From a bacterium (lineage in GTDB: Bacteria > Gemmatimonadota > Gemmatimonadetes > Gemmatimonadales > Gemmatimonadaceae), in NCBI GenBank assembly GCA_021813725.1, contig JAKAJN010000008.1, positions 1 to 46,019 of the forward strand: DNA of 46,019 bases, in the 5' to 3' direction. Shown one piece after another: positions 17,235 to 29,600 of this stretch (within the stretch, counting starts at the first letter, position 1; each line of letters begins with the position of its first letter). Position numbers and translations under genes: made by a program. Below the pieces are notes generated by a model. It was given only the letters and a program-made list of their open reading frames with translations. It had not been told where the DNA came from and did not search any database.

Positions 17235-18034
17235 GCCCGCGCTGGCGCTTGACGGCGAAGGCGGCACTGCACGGCCTCGTGGATCTTGCGGTGCCGCGCG
17301 CCTGCATCGTCTGTGGCGCCGGCGTCGCGTATCGAGAGCCCGGCCTCGTCTGCGGCGCCTGCTGGAGCCGCGTGCCGCTCCTGCCCAAGCCGCAGTGCGC
17401 GCGCTGCGGGCACCCTCTCCAACGCAACTCGGGAGTGCTTCAACCGTCCACCGTCGACCATCCGCCGTCTGCCTTCCCGTGCGTGTGCGATCAGCTCGCT
17501 CCGACCGTGCGCCTCGCTCGCTCCGTCTGCTGGATCCCCCACACCCACAGCACCCCGCTGCTCGCCGCCCTCAAGTATCAGGGATGGTGGGGCATTGCCG
17601 ATGCGATGGCGGAGCGGATGGTGCGAACCGGGCGCGACCTGCTCGACGCCGGCGCCGTACCGCGATTCGTTCCCGTGCCGCTGGCCGACGCTCGGCTCAG
17701 GGAACGCGGGTACAACCAGAGCGAGCATCTCGCGCAGGCCCTGGCACGCCGCACCGGTGGAGTTGTGATGCCCGAGTTGCTCGCGCGGGCGCGCGCCACC
17801 ACGTCGCAGACGCAATTGACACCTGCTGAGCGCCGGGCGAACGTTCACGGTGCGTTCGTCGTGCCGACGTCGCGCGAAGCCGCCGTGCGCGGCCGTGCGT
17901 TCGTGCTGGTGGACGACGTGCTCACCACGGGCGCCACGCTCAATGCGTGCGCCGTCGCACTGCTGGACGGCGGCGCGTCCGACATTCGGTATTGGACCTT
18001 CGGGCGGGCGCGCCGCGACGCCGACCGCCCCTGA
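17213..18034 (+). CDS. comF: ComF family protein (amidophosphoribosyltransferase-like)
   Basis: The GTG at 17213 gives 273 residues and a 22-base overlap with aroE. The N-terminal zinc-finger part has CIVCGAG, VCGACW and CARCGHPL. The phosphoribosyltransferase part has ALKYQGWWG and the PRPP loop VLVDDVLTTGATL. ComF is needed for DNA uptake during natural transformation in several bacteria, probably linking imported single strands to helicase and recombination proteins. Between CGHPL and the next CVC lie about 20 low-complexity residues encoded by a period-7 CCGTCNN array. The start is uncertain because the N-terminal 25 residues carry no motif. It is the last gene of the run; gap follows after 19 bases. 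Confidence 0.85.
   Translation: MGVSARLSPRWRLTAKAALHGLVDLAVPRACIVCGAGVAYREPGLVCGACWSRVPLLPKPQCARCGHPLQRNSGVLQPSTVDHPPSAFPCVCDQLAPTVRLARSVCWIPHTHSTPLLAALKYQGWWGIADAMAERMVRTGRDLLDAGAVPRFVPVPLADARLRERGYNQSEHLAQALARRTGGVVMPELLARARATTSQTQLTPAERRANVHGAFVVPTSREAAVRGRAFVLVDDVLTTGATLNACAVALLDGGASDIRYWTFGRARRDADRP
17443..17477. repeat. CCGTCNN heptamer array (5 units) inside comF
   Basis: Five 7-base units: the core CCGTC recurs at 17444, 17451, 17458 (as CCATC), 17465 and 17472 (as CCTTC). At 35 bases it crosses reading frames and encodes roughly residues 77-89 of ComF. The same period-7 core recurs at 39963-39990 before nuoF. Confidence 0.7.
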
Positions 18035-18050
18035 AGCTACGGGAGTATGA

Positions 18051-19061
<1,011 letters not shown>

Positions 19062-19070
19062 GAGCCGTCC

Positions 19071-20270
19071 ATGAACAAGCGAACCGTCGCCGATCTGTCG
19101 CCGGCGGAGATGAAGGGCCGGCGGGTCCTCGTGCGCGTGGATTTCAACGTCCCGCTGGGCGAGGGCGGCACCGTCTCCGATGACACACGCATCCGTGCGG
19201 CACTCCCCACGCTGCAGTTGCTCGTGAAGGGCGGCGCGCGCGTGGTGCTCTGCTCGCACCTGGGCCGCCCCAAGGGCGGTCCGGATCCGAAGTACTCCAT
19301 GGCGCCGGTCGCCCGGCGCCTGCAGGAACTGCTCGGCAAGCCCGTCGCTTTCTGCCCAGTGGTGGTCGGGCCCGAGGCCGAAGCGGCGACACGCGCTCTG
19401 AAGGACGGCGACGTCCTCGTGCTCGAGAACACGCGCTTCGAGAAGGGAGAGGAGAAGAACGACGCCGCGCTCGCCGCGGCGATGGCGCGACTCGGCGACT
19501 GCTACGTGAACGACGCCTTCGGCTCCGCGCATCGCGCGCACGCCAGCACCGAGGGCGTGGCGAAACTGCTGCGGCCTGCGGTGGCAGGGCTGCTGATGCA
19601 GAAGGAGCTCGACTACCTCGGCGGCGCGCTCGACAAGCCGAAACGTCCATTCGTCGCGGTGCTCGGCGGCTCGAAGATCTCGGGCAAGATCGACGTGATC
19701 GATGCGCTGCTTCCCAAGGTGGACGCGCTCCTTGTTGGCGGGGCGATGGCCTGCACCTTCTACAAGGCGATGGGGTTCGAGACCGGGACGTCGCTGGTCG
19801 AACCCGATCGCCTCGAGATGGCGAAGGCGCTCGTCGAGCGGGCCGGCTCCACCCTGATCCTCCCGCACGACGCGACGGTGGCGCCGGCGGCAGACCAGGG
19901 TGCCAAGGCACATGCGGTGAAGCGCGATGCGATCCCCGCCACGGAGGCGATGCTCGACATCGGCCCCGACACCGCGGCGTCGTATGCGCGCGCCATCGCC
20001 AGCGCCAAGACGGTGGTCTGGAACGGGCCGATGGGGGTCTTCGAAACGGCGCCGTTCGACGCCGGCACCAACGCGGTCGCGCAGGCGATGGCGGAGGCGA
20101 CCGCGAAGGGATGTACGACGGTGGTCGGCGGCGGTGACTCCGCGGCGGCCGTCGAGGCCGCTGGACTCGCGGCCAAGATGAGCCACGTCTCGACGGGCGG
20201 CGGCGCCTCGCTCGAATTCCTCGAGGGGAAGGTGTTGCCGGGCGTCGCGGCCCTGGACGACCGGAAATGA
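19071..20270 (+). CDS. pgk: Phosphoglycerate kinase
   Basis: Transfers phosphate from 1,3-bisphosphoglycerate to ADP, the first ATP-yielding step of glycolysis. It has 399 residues, normal for the monomeric enzyme. [11 protein letters not shown] is near 22 and [10 protein letters not shown] binds substrate. [13 protein letters not shown] and [12 protein letters not shown] follow. The nucleotide site has WNGPMGVFE and GGGDSAAAV, and [14 protein letters not shown] closes the protein. A GGAG precedes the ATG. Its stop overlaps the tpiA start (ATGA). Confidence 0.97.
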   Translation: MNKRTVADLSPAEMKGRRVLVRVDFNVPLGEGGTVSDDTRIRAALPTLQLLVKGGARVVLCSHLGRPKGGPDPKYSMAPVARRLQELLGKPVAFCPVVVGPEAEAATRALKDGDVLVLENTRFEKGEEKNDAALAAAMARLGDCYVNDAFGSAHRAHASTEGVAKLLRPAVAGLLMQKELDYLGGALDKPKRPFVAVLGGSKISGKIDVIDALLPKVDALLVGGAMACTFYKAMGFETGTSLVEPDRLEMAKALVERAGSTLILPHDATVAPAADQGAKAHAVKRDAIPATEAMLDIGPDTAASYARAIASAKTVVWNGPMGVFETAPFDAGTNAVAQAMAEATAKGCTTVVGGGDSAAAVEAAGLAAKMSHVSTGGGASLEFLEGKVLPGVAALDDRK

Positions 20271-21016
20271 AATCACCGATCTTCGCCGCAAACTGGAAGA
20301 TGAATCACTCGCCGGCGGACGCCACGGCGTTCATCCGCACGTTCCTCGCCAACTTCGGGAAACGACAAGACCGAAGCGTGATCTTCTTTCCGCCGGCGCT
20401 GTCGTTTGGCGCCGTGGTCAGCGCCCTCAAGGACCGACCCGACATCCAGCTCGGGGTGCAGAATATTCACTGGGAGGACAAGGGGGCGTTCACGGGCGAG
20501 AACTCCGCCCCGATTGCGCGCGGGGCAGGGGCGAAGTACGTGCTCGTCGGACATTCGGAACGCCGGCACGTCTTCGGCGAAACGGAAGTCGAAACCGGAA
20601 AGAAAGTGGCCGCAGCGGTGCGGGCCGGCCTTACCCCTGTCGTCTGCGTTGGCGAGACGCTGGCACAGCGGGAAGCCGGAGAGACGGTCTCCGTCGTGCT
20701 TGGGCAACTGCGCGCCGCCCTGGGCACTTTGAGTGGCGCCGACGCCGCCAACGCCGTGATTGCGTACGAACCGGTCTGGGCGATTGGCACGGGCCGAAAT
20801 GCCACGCCCGCCGACGCGAGCGCCGTGCACCACGCGATCCGCGCTGAACTGCACGCATTCCTGCCGAGTGGCAGTCTGGCCGTGCCAATCCTGTACGGCG
20901 GTTCGGTGAATCGCGGCAACGCGGCGGATCTGCTCGCCGCACCTGAGGTTGATGGATTGCTTGTCGGCGGAGCGAGTCTCGATGCCGAGGGCTGGTCGTC
21001 CATCGTCCTCACTTGA
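20267..21016 (+). CDS. tpiA: Triosephosphate isomerase
   Basis: Interconverts dihydroxyacetone phosphate and glyceraldehyde 3-phosphate; 249 residues. The active-site elements are all there: AANWKMN with the catalytic lysine, GHSERR with the catalytic histidine, [10 protein letters not shown] with the catalytic glutamate and flexible loop, and YGGSVN for phosphate binding. Last of the gap-pgk-tpiA set. No terminator hairpin is visible after it; a promoter candidate for secG overlaps its last codons. Confidence 0.97.
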   Translation: MKSPIFAANWKMNHSPADATAFIRTFLANFGKRQDRSVIFFPPALSFGAVVSALKDRPDIQLGVQNIHWEDKGAFTGENSAPIARGAGAKYVLVGHSERRHVFGETEVETGKKVAAAVRAGLTPVVCVGETLAQREAGETVSVVLGQLRAALGTLSGADAANAVIAYEPVWAIGTGRNATPADASAVHHAIRAELHAFLPSGSLAVPILYGGSVNRGNAADLLAAPEVDGLLVGGASLDAEGWSSIVLT

Positions 21017-21041
21017 TCTGTCTATCTAAGTCACTTACTTT
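21013..21041 (+). promoter_or_regulatory. Candidate sigma-70-type promoter for secG-carA
   Basis: TTGATC (21013-21018), overlapping the tpiA stop, then 17 bases and TACTTT (21036-21041). Predicted start is near 21048, with about 30 bases of AT-richer leader to the secG ATG at 21078. An AAGGAC sits at a suitable distance before that ATG. Confidence 0.45.
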
Positions 21042-21077
21042 TCAAGGCTTACCTACAGATTCACCAAAAGGACTTCG

Positions 21078-21479
21078 ATGTTCGCTCGATTCCTCGTCAT
21101 CCTGCTGATTCTCGACAGCATCGTGCTGGTCGCGGCCATCCTGCTTCAGAGCGGGAAGGGCGGTGGGCTGGCCGCGAGCTTCGGTGGGGCGTCATCGTCT
21201 GCCGACGCGCTACTTGGCACGCGCCAAGCCGGCAACCTGCTTACCAAGGCCAGCTGGTGGGCCGGTGGCATCTTCATCCTGCTCGCCTTCATCCTGCAGG
21301 TCGCTTCGTCGCGCGGTCGCGCGCCGACCTCGGTGCTCGACCAGGCCGTGGCGGTTCCACCGCCGGCGCCGACCGCTCCGGCCACGCAGGGTGGCGCCTC
21401 GCAGTCGGTCGTGCCGCTCCAGTCGGCGCCGGCCCCCGCCACACCAGCGCCCGCCACGCCAGCCCCCGCCAAGCCCTGA
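21078..21479 (+). CDS. secG: Preprotein translocase subunit SecG
   Basis: A small inner-membrane subunit of the SecYEG export channel. Its two membrane helices lie at about 3-20 and 52-70, flanking the conserved LLQSGKGGGLAASFGG loop with the following LLTKASWWAG. This pattern is diagnostic. At 133 residues it is longer than most SecG proteins because of a Pro/Ala-rich tail (about residues 88-133) ending in repeated PATPA units. Placement after tpiA is a common arrangement in many bacteria. carA starts seven bases after the stop. Confidence 0.92.
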   Translation: MFARFLVILLILDSIVLVAAILLQSGKGGGLAASFGGASSSADALLGTRQAGNLLTKASWWAGGIFILLAFILQVASSRGRAPTSVLDQAVAVPPPAPTAPATQGGASQSVVPLQSAPAPATPAPATPAPAKP

Positions 21480-21486
21480 CCACGCA

Positions 21487-22602
21487 GTGACGACGCTTCT
21501 CGACGAAAGACCGGGGTTCCTCCTCCTCGAGGACGGAGCCCTTTTTCGTGGCCGTCTGGCTGCGCCCATCAAAGCGCCGGCGGTGGCGGAAGTCGTCTTC
21601 ACGACGAACATGAGCGGTTACCAGGAGGTCTTCACCGATCCCTCGTTCCGCGGGCAGATTGTCGTGATGACGGCACCGATGATCGGCAACTACGGCGTCA
21701 ACGTCGAAGACCCGGAATCTGGCCGCCCGCAGATCAACGGAATCATTGTCAAGGAACTCTCGCGGGCCTACTCAAACTGGCGTGCGTCAGGGAGTCTCTA
21801 TGACTATCTTGTCAACTCTCAAGTTCCTATCCTAACTGATGTTGACACGCGTCGCCTCACGCGACACTTGAGGACTGTTGGTGTGCTTCGCGGTGTGCTC
21901 GCTGCCGGAGCGGAGATTGGAAAGGAGGCGCTGGCCGCGCTCGATGCCTGCCCGCCGATGGCGGGGCTCGACCTGGCATCGGTGGTCACCACCGAAACGA
22001 CGTACGAGTGGAGCGCTGGTGCGCACGGTCGCCCGCACATCGTGGCGTTCGACTACGGCATCAAGCGCAACATCATGCGCCTGTTCGAAGAGCGCGGCTG
22101 CCGCGTCACGGTCGTCCCCTCGCAGGCCACCGCCGAGGACGTGCTCGCGCTGCGCCCGGATGGCATCTTCCTCTCCAATGGTCCTGGTGATCCGGAGGCG
22201 GTGGAGTACGCGCCCGCTGTGATCCGTCAGCTCGCGGAGCGCCGGATTCCCATCTTTGGCATCTGCCTGGGACATCAACTGCTTGGCCTGACCTTCGGCG
22301 GGCGCACCACCAAGCTCCCGTACGGCCACCGAGGCGGAAACCATCCGGTCAAGGAACTCGCGTCGGGCAAGGTGCTCATCACGTCGCAGAATCACGGCTT
22401 CGCCGTCGAGGGCGGCACCGAGGGGATTCCCGGCGCGCCGGATCTGGAAGTGACGCACGTGAACCTGAATGACGGCACCATCGAGGGGCTGCGCCACAAG
22501 TCGTTGCCAATCTTCGCCGTGCAGTATCACCCCGAAGCGGCACCCGGTCCGCACGATGCGCGCGCCCTCTTCGACGACTTCATGACGGCAGTCGGCGCGT
22601 AA
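21487..22602 (+). CDS. carA: Carbamoyl-phosphate synthase small (glutaminase) subunit
   Basis: Supplies ammonia from glutamine to CarB for carbamoyl phosphate, the precursor of pyrimidines and arginine. The GTG at 21487, seven bases after secG, gives 371 residues, the usual length. The N-terminal domain has FTTNMSGYQEVFTDPSF and GNYGVN. The glutaminase domain has the oxyanion and nucleophile segment GICLGHQ with Cys260, then NHGFAV and QYHPEAAPGPHD with the catalytic histidine and glutamate. No carB is in the window. A hairpin follows the gene. Confidence 0.95.
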   Translation: MTTLLDERPGFLLLEDGALFRGRLAAPIKAPAVAEVVFTTNMSGYQEVFTDPSFRGQIVVMTAPMIGNYGVNVEDPESGRPQINGIIVKELSRAYSNWRASGSLYDYLVNSQVPILTDVDTRRLTRHLRTVGVLRGVLAAGAEIGKEALAALDACPPMAGLDLASVVTTETTYEWSAGAHGRPHIVAFDYGIKRNIMRLFEERGCRVTVVPSQATAEDVLALRPDGIFLSNGPGDPEAVEYAPAVIRQLAERRIPIFGICLGHQLLGLTFGGRTTKLPYGHRGGNHPVKELASGKVLITSQNHGFAVEGGTEGIPGAPDLEVTHVNLNDGTIEGLRHKSLPIFAVQYHPEAAPGPHDARALFDDFMTAVGA

Positions 22603-22631
22603 CCGACACCCAGTATTTGCGTTAGCAAACG

Positions 22632-22665
22632 AGCCCGGCCGGCGTCTCCCAACGCCTGCCGGGCT
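22632..22665 (+). terminator. GC-rich hairpin after carA, possible terminator
   Basis: The arms AGCCCGGCCGGCGT (22632-22645) and ACGCCTGCCGGGCT (22652-22665) pair over 14 positions with one mismatch, around a six-base loop CTCCCA. No T run follows, so it is not a textbook intrinsic terminator. It sits between carA and the HU promoter, where termination is expected. Confidence 0.55.
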
Positions 22666-22674
22666 TCAACGTGC

Positions 22675-22703
22675 TTGACACATCCGGCGTAACATCCTAC
22701 GTT
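22675..22703 (+). promoter_or_regulatory. Strong sigma-70-type promoter for the HU/IHF gene
   Basis: A perfect TTGACA at 22675-22680, 17 bases, then TACGTT (22698-22703). Predicted start is near 22710, giving a leader of about 37 bases with GAGGAAGG before the ATG at 22747. It is the best -35 box in the window together with that of nuoA, which suits an abundant nucleoid protein. Confidence 0.65.
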
Positions 22704-22746
22704 GTCATCAGTTACGGCATTCTTGAGCCCCTTCCTGAGGAAGGAC

Positions 22747-23067
22747 ATGACCAAAGCCGATCTCGTTGAGCGTGTCACCGAGGCCATCGAACGCACCTCC
22801 GGGCCGATGATTTCCAAGAAGGACTGCGCCCGCGTGGTGGACGCATTCCTCGACGCCATCAAGGACGCGCTCAAGGAGCAGCGCAACATCGAGGTGCGCG
22901 GCTTCGGCACGTTCAAGATTCGCCAGCGCAAGACGCGCATGGCGCGCAATCCGCGTACCGGCGCGCCGGTGGAAGTGTCAGCGCGCCCCGTGCCCGTCTT
23001 CAAGCCGTCCAAGGAGTTGCGCGCCATGGTGGCCGGCGTGGACGAATCGGAAATCACGGACGACTAA
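22747..23067 (+). CDS. HU/IHF-family nucleoid DNA-binding protein
   Basis: A 106-residue histone-like protein that bends DNA. It begins MTKADLVERV, has VRGFGTFKIRQR at the body-arm junction, the arm motif RNPRTG and ends with PVFKPSKELR. The family is certain, but HU versus an IHF subunit is not; the arm wording ARNPRTGAPVEV resembles IHF-like proteins, and single HU-type genes are common outside Proteobacteria. The ATG at 22747 follows GAGGAAGG; a possible start at 22702 lies inside the promoter. It is transcribed alone between two hairpins. Confidence 0.92.
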   Translation: MTKADLVERVTEAIERTSGPMISKKDCARVVDAFLDAIKDALKEQRNIEVRGFGTFKIRQRKTRMARNPRTGAPVEVSARPVPVFKPSKELRAMVAGVDESEITDD

Positions 23068-23084
23068 CGCGATACGTGTTGCAC

Positions 23085-23124
23085 ACGGCTCCGGTGGCGC
23101 TCTGCGCGGCCGGAGCCGTTTCGT
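23085..23124 (+). terminator. Intrinsic terminator after the HU/IHF gene
   Basis: The arms ACGGCTCCGG (23085-23094) and CCGGAGCCGT (23110-23119) are perfect 10-base complements. A short T-rich tail TTTCGTT follows. It lies 17 bases past the stop codon. Confidence 0.75.
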
Positions 23125-23170
23125 TCCTCCGCGCTCCCTCCGGCGCTACGCCTTTGCGTCGCTCCGTCGT

Positions 23171-23176
23171 TAGCTT
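23171..23176 (+). promoter_or_regulatory. Possible -10 box for a leaderless moaD mRNA
   Basis: TAGCTT ends six bases before the moaD GTG at 23183, so transcription would begin at or next to the start codon. No convincing -35 hexamer is seen and there is no Shine-Dalgarno. The upstream terminator implies that moaD needs its own promoter. Confidence 0.35.
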
Positions 23177-23182
23177 GAGCAA

Positions 23183-23428
23183 GTGATCACGCTCGACGTC
23201 CTCCTCTTCGCCTCCTACGCCGACGCCGCCGGCGCGGGACGAGTGCGCGTGGCCGTGGCGGAAGGCGCGCGGGTGACCGATGTGGTGGATGCGGTACGCA
23301 CGGCGGCGCCAGGGCTCGCGCTTCCGTCACGACCGCTCGTCGCTGTCAATCATCGATACGCCAAGGGGGACGACCCGGTCGGCGCCGCCGACGAGATCGC
23401 GCTGATTCCCCCGGTGGCCGGCGGGTGA
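23183..23428 (+). CDS. moaD: Molybdopterin synthase sulfur carrier subunit
   Basis: An 81-residue ubiquitin-like protein ending PPVAGG. The C-terminal Gly-Gly is thiocarboxylated and donates sulfur to make molybdopterin. The internal RPLVAVNHRYA and DEIALIPPVAGG strands are typical of MoaD. It starts with GTG and, like several genes here, has no Shine-Dalgarno. The moaE start codon overlaps its stop (TGATG), matching the MoaD-MoaE heterotetramer. Confidence 0.92.
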   Translation: MITLDVLLFASYADAAGAGRVRVAVAEGARVTDVVDAVRTAAPGLALPSRPLVAVNHRYAKGDDPVGAADEIALIPPVAGG

Positions 23429-23895
23429 TGCGCACCGCGCTCGTCGGCGCGCCGATCGACATCGCCGCGCTCGTCGCCGAGGTGTCGGCGCCGGCAAACG
23501 GCGCGCTGTCGCTCTTCATCGGCACCGTGCGCAACGAGAACGACGGGCGGACGGTGGACGGCATCGAATACAACGCCTACGCGCCGATGGCCGAACGCGA
23601 GCTGGCCGCGCTGGCGCGCGAAGCGTCGGAGCGGTTCGACACCCAGCACATCGTCATCGAGCACCGGACGGGATACCTCGCGCTGGGGGAGGCGAGCGTC
23701 GCGATTGCGGTGGCGCATCCGCATCGGGTGCCGGCGATGGACGCAACGCGCTGGATCATCGAGTCACTCAAGGCGCGCGTGCCGATCTGGAAGCTGGAGC
23801 ACTACACGGACGGGACGCGGCAGTGGGTGGTGCAGGGGCACAGTGCGGTGCAGGGTTCAGCGAAGATGGACCACGGTGAGGATCCCCATGCGTGA
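23428..23895 (+). CDS. moaE: Molybdopterin synthase catalytic subunit
   Basis: The large subunit that converts cyclic pyranopterin monophosphate to molybdopterin using MoaD thiocarboxylate. It has 155 residues from the ATG at 23428, which overlaps the moaD stop; a GTG three bases earlier is the alternative. Family motifs: FIGTVRNENDGRTV, YNAYAPMAERE, IEHRTGYLALGEASV, AVAHPHR and PIWKLEHYTDG, the last with the catalytic lysine. Its end overlaps moaA by eight bases. Confidence 0.94.
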   Translation: MRTALVGAPIDIAALVAEVSAPANGALSLFIGTVRNENDGRTVDGIEYNAYAPMAERELAALAREASERFDTQHIVIEHRTGYLALGEASVAIAVAHPHRVPAMDATRWIIESLKARVPIWKLEHYTDGTRQWVVQGHSAVQGSAKMDHGEDPHA

Positions 23896-24862
23896 CCAGT
23901 ACGGGCGCTCCATCGAGTACCTGCGCATCTCGGTCACCGACCGCTGCAATTTCCGATGCGTCTACTGCATGCCGGAGCGCGGCCTCGACTGGTTGCCCAA
24001 GCCGCAGATCCTCTCATACGAGGAGATCACGGAGATCGTGCGCCAACTCGCGCCACTGGGCCTGCGGCGCCTGCGCATCACGGGCGGCGAGCCGACGGTG
24101 CGGCCGGACCTGCCGACACTGGTGCGCGAACTGCGGGCGGTGCCGGGGATCGAGGACATCGCGCTCTCGACGAATGGCGTGAAGCTGCCGCAGATGGCGC
24201 AGGCCCTGCGCGAGGCGGGGCTCGACCGCGTGAACATGAGTTCCGACTCGCTGCGTCCGGCGCGCATTGCCGAGATCGCGCGCCGCAACTTGGCGTTCGA
24301 CCCGATCGCGGCCGCCACCGCGGCGACCGCAGCGGGGCTCGACCCGGTGAAGATCAACGTGGTCGTCATCCGCGGGGCGAATGACGACGAGGTGGAGGAT
24401 TTCGCGGCGCTCACGCGCGAGCGGCCGTGGCACGTACGATTCATCGAGCTGATGCCAGTCGGCGACCTCGCGGGGACGGAGTTCGAGCGGGTCGTGCCAA
24501 GCGACGAAGTACTGGAGCGCATCACGGCGCGCTTCGGCCCGCTCGCGCCGTCCAGTGGGCCGGCGCGCGGCAACGGGCCGGCACGGTATTTCCGTCTGCC
24601 CGACGCGCTGGGATCCGTCGGCGTGATCACGCCGCTGACGCACACGTACTGCGAAACCTGCAACCGCGTGCGGCTCACGGCCGACGGGCGCCTGCGGACG
24701 TGCCTGTACGGGGATCACGAGGTGAACCTGCGCGATGCCCTGCGCGCCGGTGAACCGCTGCGCCCGCTCTTCGAGCGCGCGCTCGCGGAGAAGCCCAAGG
24801 AGCATGAACTGCTGAAGTTGCGCGTCGGCGGACTCAAGGCGCTGAGCGAGGTCGGCGGGTAA
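23888..24862 (+). CDS. moaA: GTP 3',8-cyclase (radical SAM)
   Basis: Performs the first step of molybdenum cofactor synthesis, turning GTP into the cyclised precursor used by MoaC. It has 324 residues from the ATG at 23888. The radical SAM cluster is CNFRCVYC (Cys20, Cys24, Cys27) and ITGGEPT follows. The second cluster is in CETCNRVRLTADGRLRTC (Cx2Cx13C). The protein ends EVGG, the C-terminal double glycine that is functionally important in MoaA. The SSDSL in the middle replaces the more usual SLDSL. moaC and the insertion genes are not in this window. Confidence 0.95.
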   Translation: MRDQYGRSIEYLRISVTDRCNFRCVYCMPERGLDWLPKPQILSYEEITEIVRQLAPLGLRRLRITGGEPTVRPDLPTLVRELRAVPGIEDIALSTNGVKLPQMAQALREAGLDRVNMSSDSLRPARIAEIARRNLAFDPIAAATAATAAGLDPVKINVVVIRGANDDEVEDFAALTRERPWHVRFIELMPVGDLAGTEFERVVPSDEVLERITARFGPLAPSSGPARGNGPARYFRLPDALGSVGVITPLTHTYCETCNRVRLTADGRLRTCLYGDHEVNLRDALRAGEPLRPLFERALAEKPKEHELLKLRVGGLKALSEVGG

Positions 24863-24913
24863 GGGAATCCAGTTGCGCGCGTAAGGAAAATGGAGCGCGC
24901 ATTGCGGGAGTAA

Positions 24914-25924
<1,011 letters not shown>

Positions 25925-25934
25925 AGCAGGGAGA

Positions 25935-25969
25935 GCGGGGTCGGCCGGGTGCCGACCCCGCCGTCTTTT
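25935..25969 (+). terminator. Intrinsic terminator after mdh
   Basis: A perfect 11-base stem, GCGGGGTCGGC (25935-25945) with GCCGACCCCGC (25951-25961), and loop CGGGT, followed by CGTCTTTTC. It is the most convincing terminator in the window. Confidence 0.88.
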
Positions 25970-26041
25970 CGGTCCACGAGCAGCGGACTGCGGCGGATGA
26001 GACGCCGGCGCGGGTTCGTGTTCGCTCCCAACCTCGGGAAC

Positions 26042-26698
26042 ATGCGCAAGTTCTGGGACTCTTCGGTCGGCAAGAAGGTCGTGATGGGGCTCACCGGGCT
26101 CGTCCTCGTGGGGTTCGTCATCGGCCATATGGCCGGCAACCTGCAGATCTTCATGGGGATGGAGCGCTACAACGCGTACGCGAAGCTCCTCCAGGAAGAC
26201 ATCATCGAAGTCACGTGGGCGGTGCGCATCGCGCTGCTCGTCTCCGTCGTCCTGCACGCGCTGTCGGCCTGGCAGCTGACGCGGCGTGCCTGGGCGGCGC
26301 GCCCGGTGGACTACGCTCTGCGCGAGGCGCAGGTGAGCACGTACGCGTCGCGCACGATGCGCTGGGGCGGCGTCTTCCTTGCGCTCTTCATTGTCGTCCA
26401 CCTCGGCCAGTTCACGCTGGGCTGGAAGTGGCTGCTCCCCGAGTTCAGCCGCGGCGCTGCGTACGGCAACGTGGTGCTCGCCTTCGAGCGGCCGTTCTGG
26501 GTGGTGTTCTACCTCGTCGCGATGTTCTTCCTGCTGCTCCACCTGCTGCACGGCACGTGGGCGGTGCTGCGCACGCTGGGCGTGGCGAAGAACGCGGCCG
26601 AGCCGCTCGCGCGGCGCATTCCGGTGATCATCGCCCTCCTCGTGACCGTGGGCTTCAGTCTCGTACCGCTGGGCGTTGCGCTCGGCGTCGTGCGCTGA
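26042..26698 (+). CDS. sdhC: Succinate dehydrogenase cytochrome b558 subunit
   Basis: The membrane anchor of complex II; 218 residues with five hydrophobic helices. Histidines placed to bind haem occur in [26 protein letters not shown] and [10 protein letters not shown] single five-helix subunit replaces the SdhC/SdhD pair, and no sdhD is present, as in b558-type enzymes with menaquinone or two haems. I chose the ATG at 26042 ([12 protein letters not shown]), the usual family start; the ATG at 25997 would add 15 mostly basic residues. sdhA follows after 13 bases. Confidence 0.92.
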   Translation: MRKFWDSSVGKKVVMGLTGLVLVGFVIGHMAGNLQIFMGMERYNAYAKLLQEDIIEVTWAVRIALLVSVVLHALSAWQLTRRAWAARPVDYALREAQVSTYASRTMRWGGVFLALFIVVHLGQFTLGWKWLLPEFSRGAAYGNVVLAFERPFWVVFYLVAMFFLLLHLLHGTWAVLRTLGVAKNAAEPLARRIPVIIALLVTVGFSLVPLGVALGVVR

Positions 26699-26711
26699 GG
26701 CGGAGACGCAT

Positions 26712-28625
<1,914 letters not shown>

Positions 28626-28636
28626 GGGGCCGACGA

Positions 28637-29422
28637 ATGTCTGGAACTATGAACATCACGCTCAAGGTGTGGCGGCAGGCCGGTCCGACGGCGCTGGGGA
28701 AGTTCGAGGAATACACGGCGCGCGACGTGAGCCCGGAGATGTCGTTCCTCGAGATGCTCGACGTGGTCAACGAGAAGCTGGTGATGGCCGGCAAGGAGCC
28801 CATCGCGTTCGATCACGACTGCCGCGAGGGGATCTGCGGCATGTGCGGCATGATGATCAACGGCGCCGCGCACGGGCCCAGCAAGCTCACGACCACGTGC
28901 CAGTTGCACATGCGCTCGTTCAAGGACGGCGATCAGCTGACCATCGAGCCGTGGCGCGCCAAGGCATTCCCGGTGATCCGCGACCTCGTGGTGGACCGGT
29001 CGCCGCTCGACCGCATCATTCAGGCCGGCGGCTTCATCTCGGTCGCGACGGGCTCGCCGCAGGACGCCAATGCGATCCCGATCGGCAAGCCGGATGCCGA
29101 CGAGTCCATGGATGCGGCGGCCTGCATCGGGTGCGGCGCCTGCGTGGCGGCATGCCCCAATGCCTCCGTGTCGCTCTTCACCGCCGCCAAGATCGGCCAC
29201 CTCGGCCTGCTCCCGCAAGGACAGCCCGAGCGATACCGCCGTGCGCTCAAGATGGTGGCGCAGATGGACCTCGAGGGCTTCGGCGGGTGCACGCTGTTCG
29301 GCGAATGCATGGAAGCCTGCCCCAAGGGCATCAGCATTGATTTCATCAAGCGGATGCACGGCGACTTCATCTGGGGCGCGATCTCGGAACGGCCGGAAAA
29401 AGCAGTGCTGGGATCGGGGTAG
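28637..29422 (+). CDS. sdhB: Succinate dehydrogenase iron-sulfur subunit
   Basis: Carries electrons from FAD to the quinone through three clusters; 261 residues. [10 protein letters not shown] binds the [2Fe-2S] cluster together with a later cysteine in [21 protein letters not shown] and [16 protein letters not shown] supply the [4Fe-4S] and [3Fe-4S] ligands. The ATG at 28637 (MSGTMN) lies 11 bases after sdhA; the methionine four codons later is an alternative. It closes the sdhCAB operon, followed by a GC-rich hairpin. Confidence 0.95.
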   Translation: MSGTMNITLKVWRQAGPTALGKFEEYTARDVSPEMSFLEMLDVVNEKLVMAGKEPIAFDHDCREGICGMCGMMINGAAHGPSKLTTTCQLHMRSFKDGDQLTIEPWRAKAFPVIRDLVVDRSPLDRIIQAGGFISVATGSPQDANAIPIGKPDADESMDAAACIGCGACVAACPNASVSLFTAAKIGHLGLLPQGQPERYRRALKMVAQMDLEGFGGCTLFGECMEACPKGISIDFIKRMHGDFIWGAISERPEKAVLGSG

Positions 29423-29464
29423 AACTTGGGGAAGAGGCACAGGCACGGCGTGGTGCAGGGGATG

Positions 29465-29496
29465 GGGGGGAGCTGCTCTCGCGAGTAGCTCCCCCC
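29465..29496 (+). terminator. 14-base-pair hairpin after sdhB, possible terminator
   Basis: 29465-29478 pairs with 29483-29496 (GGGGGGAGCT against AGCTCCCCCC, extended by four inner pairs, one of them G-T) around a TCGC loop. No T run follows. The position, about 40 bases after sdhB, suggests termination or protection of the sdh mRNA 3' end. Confidence 0.55.
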
Positions 29497-29600
29497 AGGT
29501 CGTTCGTGCGGCCATCGAGTTACTCGTCTAGCGGAACCGTACGTCTCGTCGCAGAATCGGGTGCGCTGATGCCCGCCCACCTCCGACCGAGACGGTCCCG

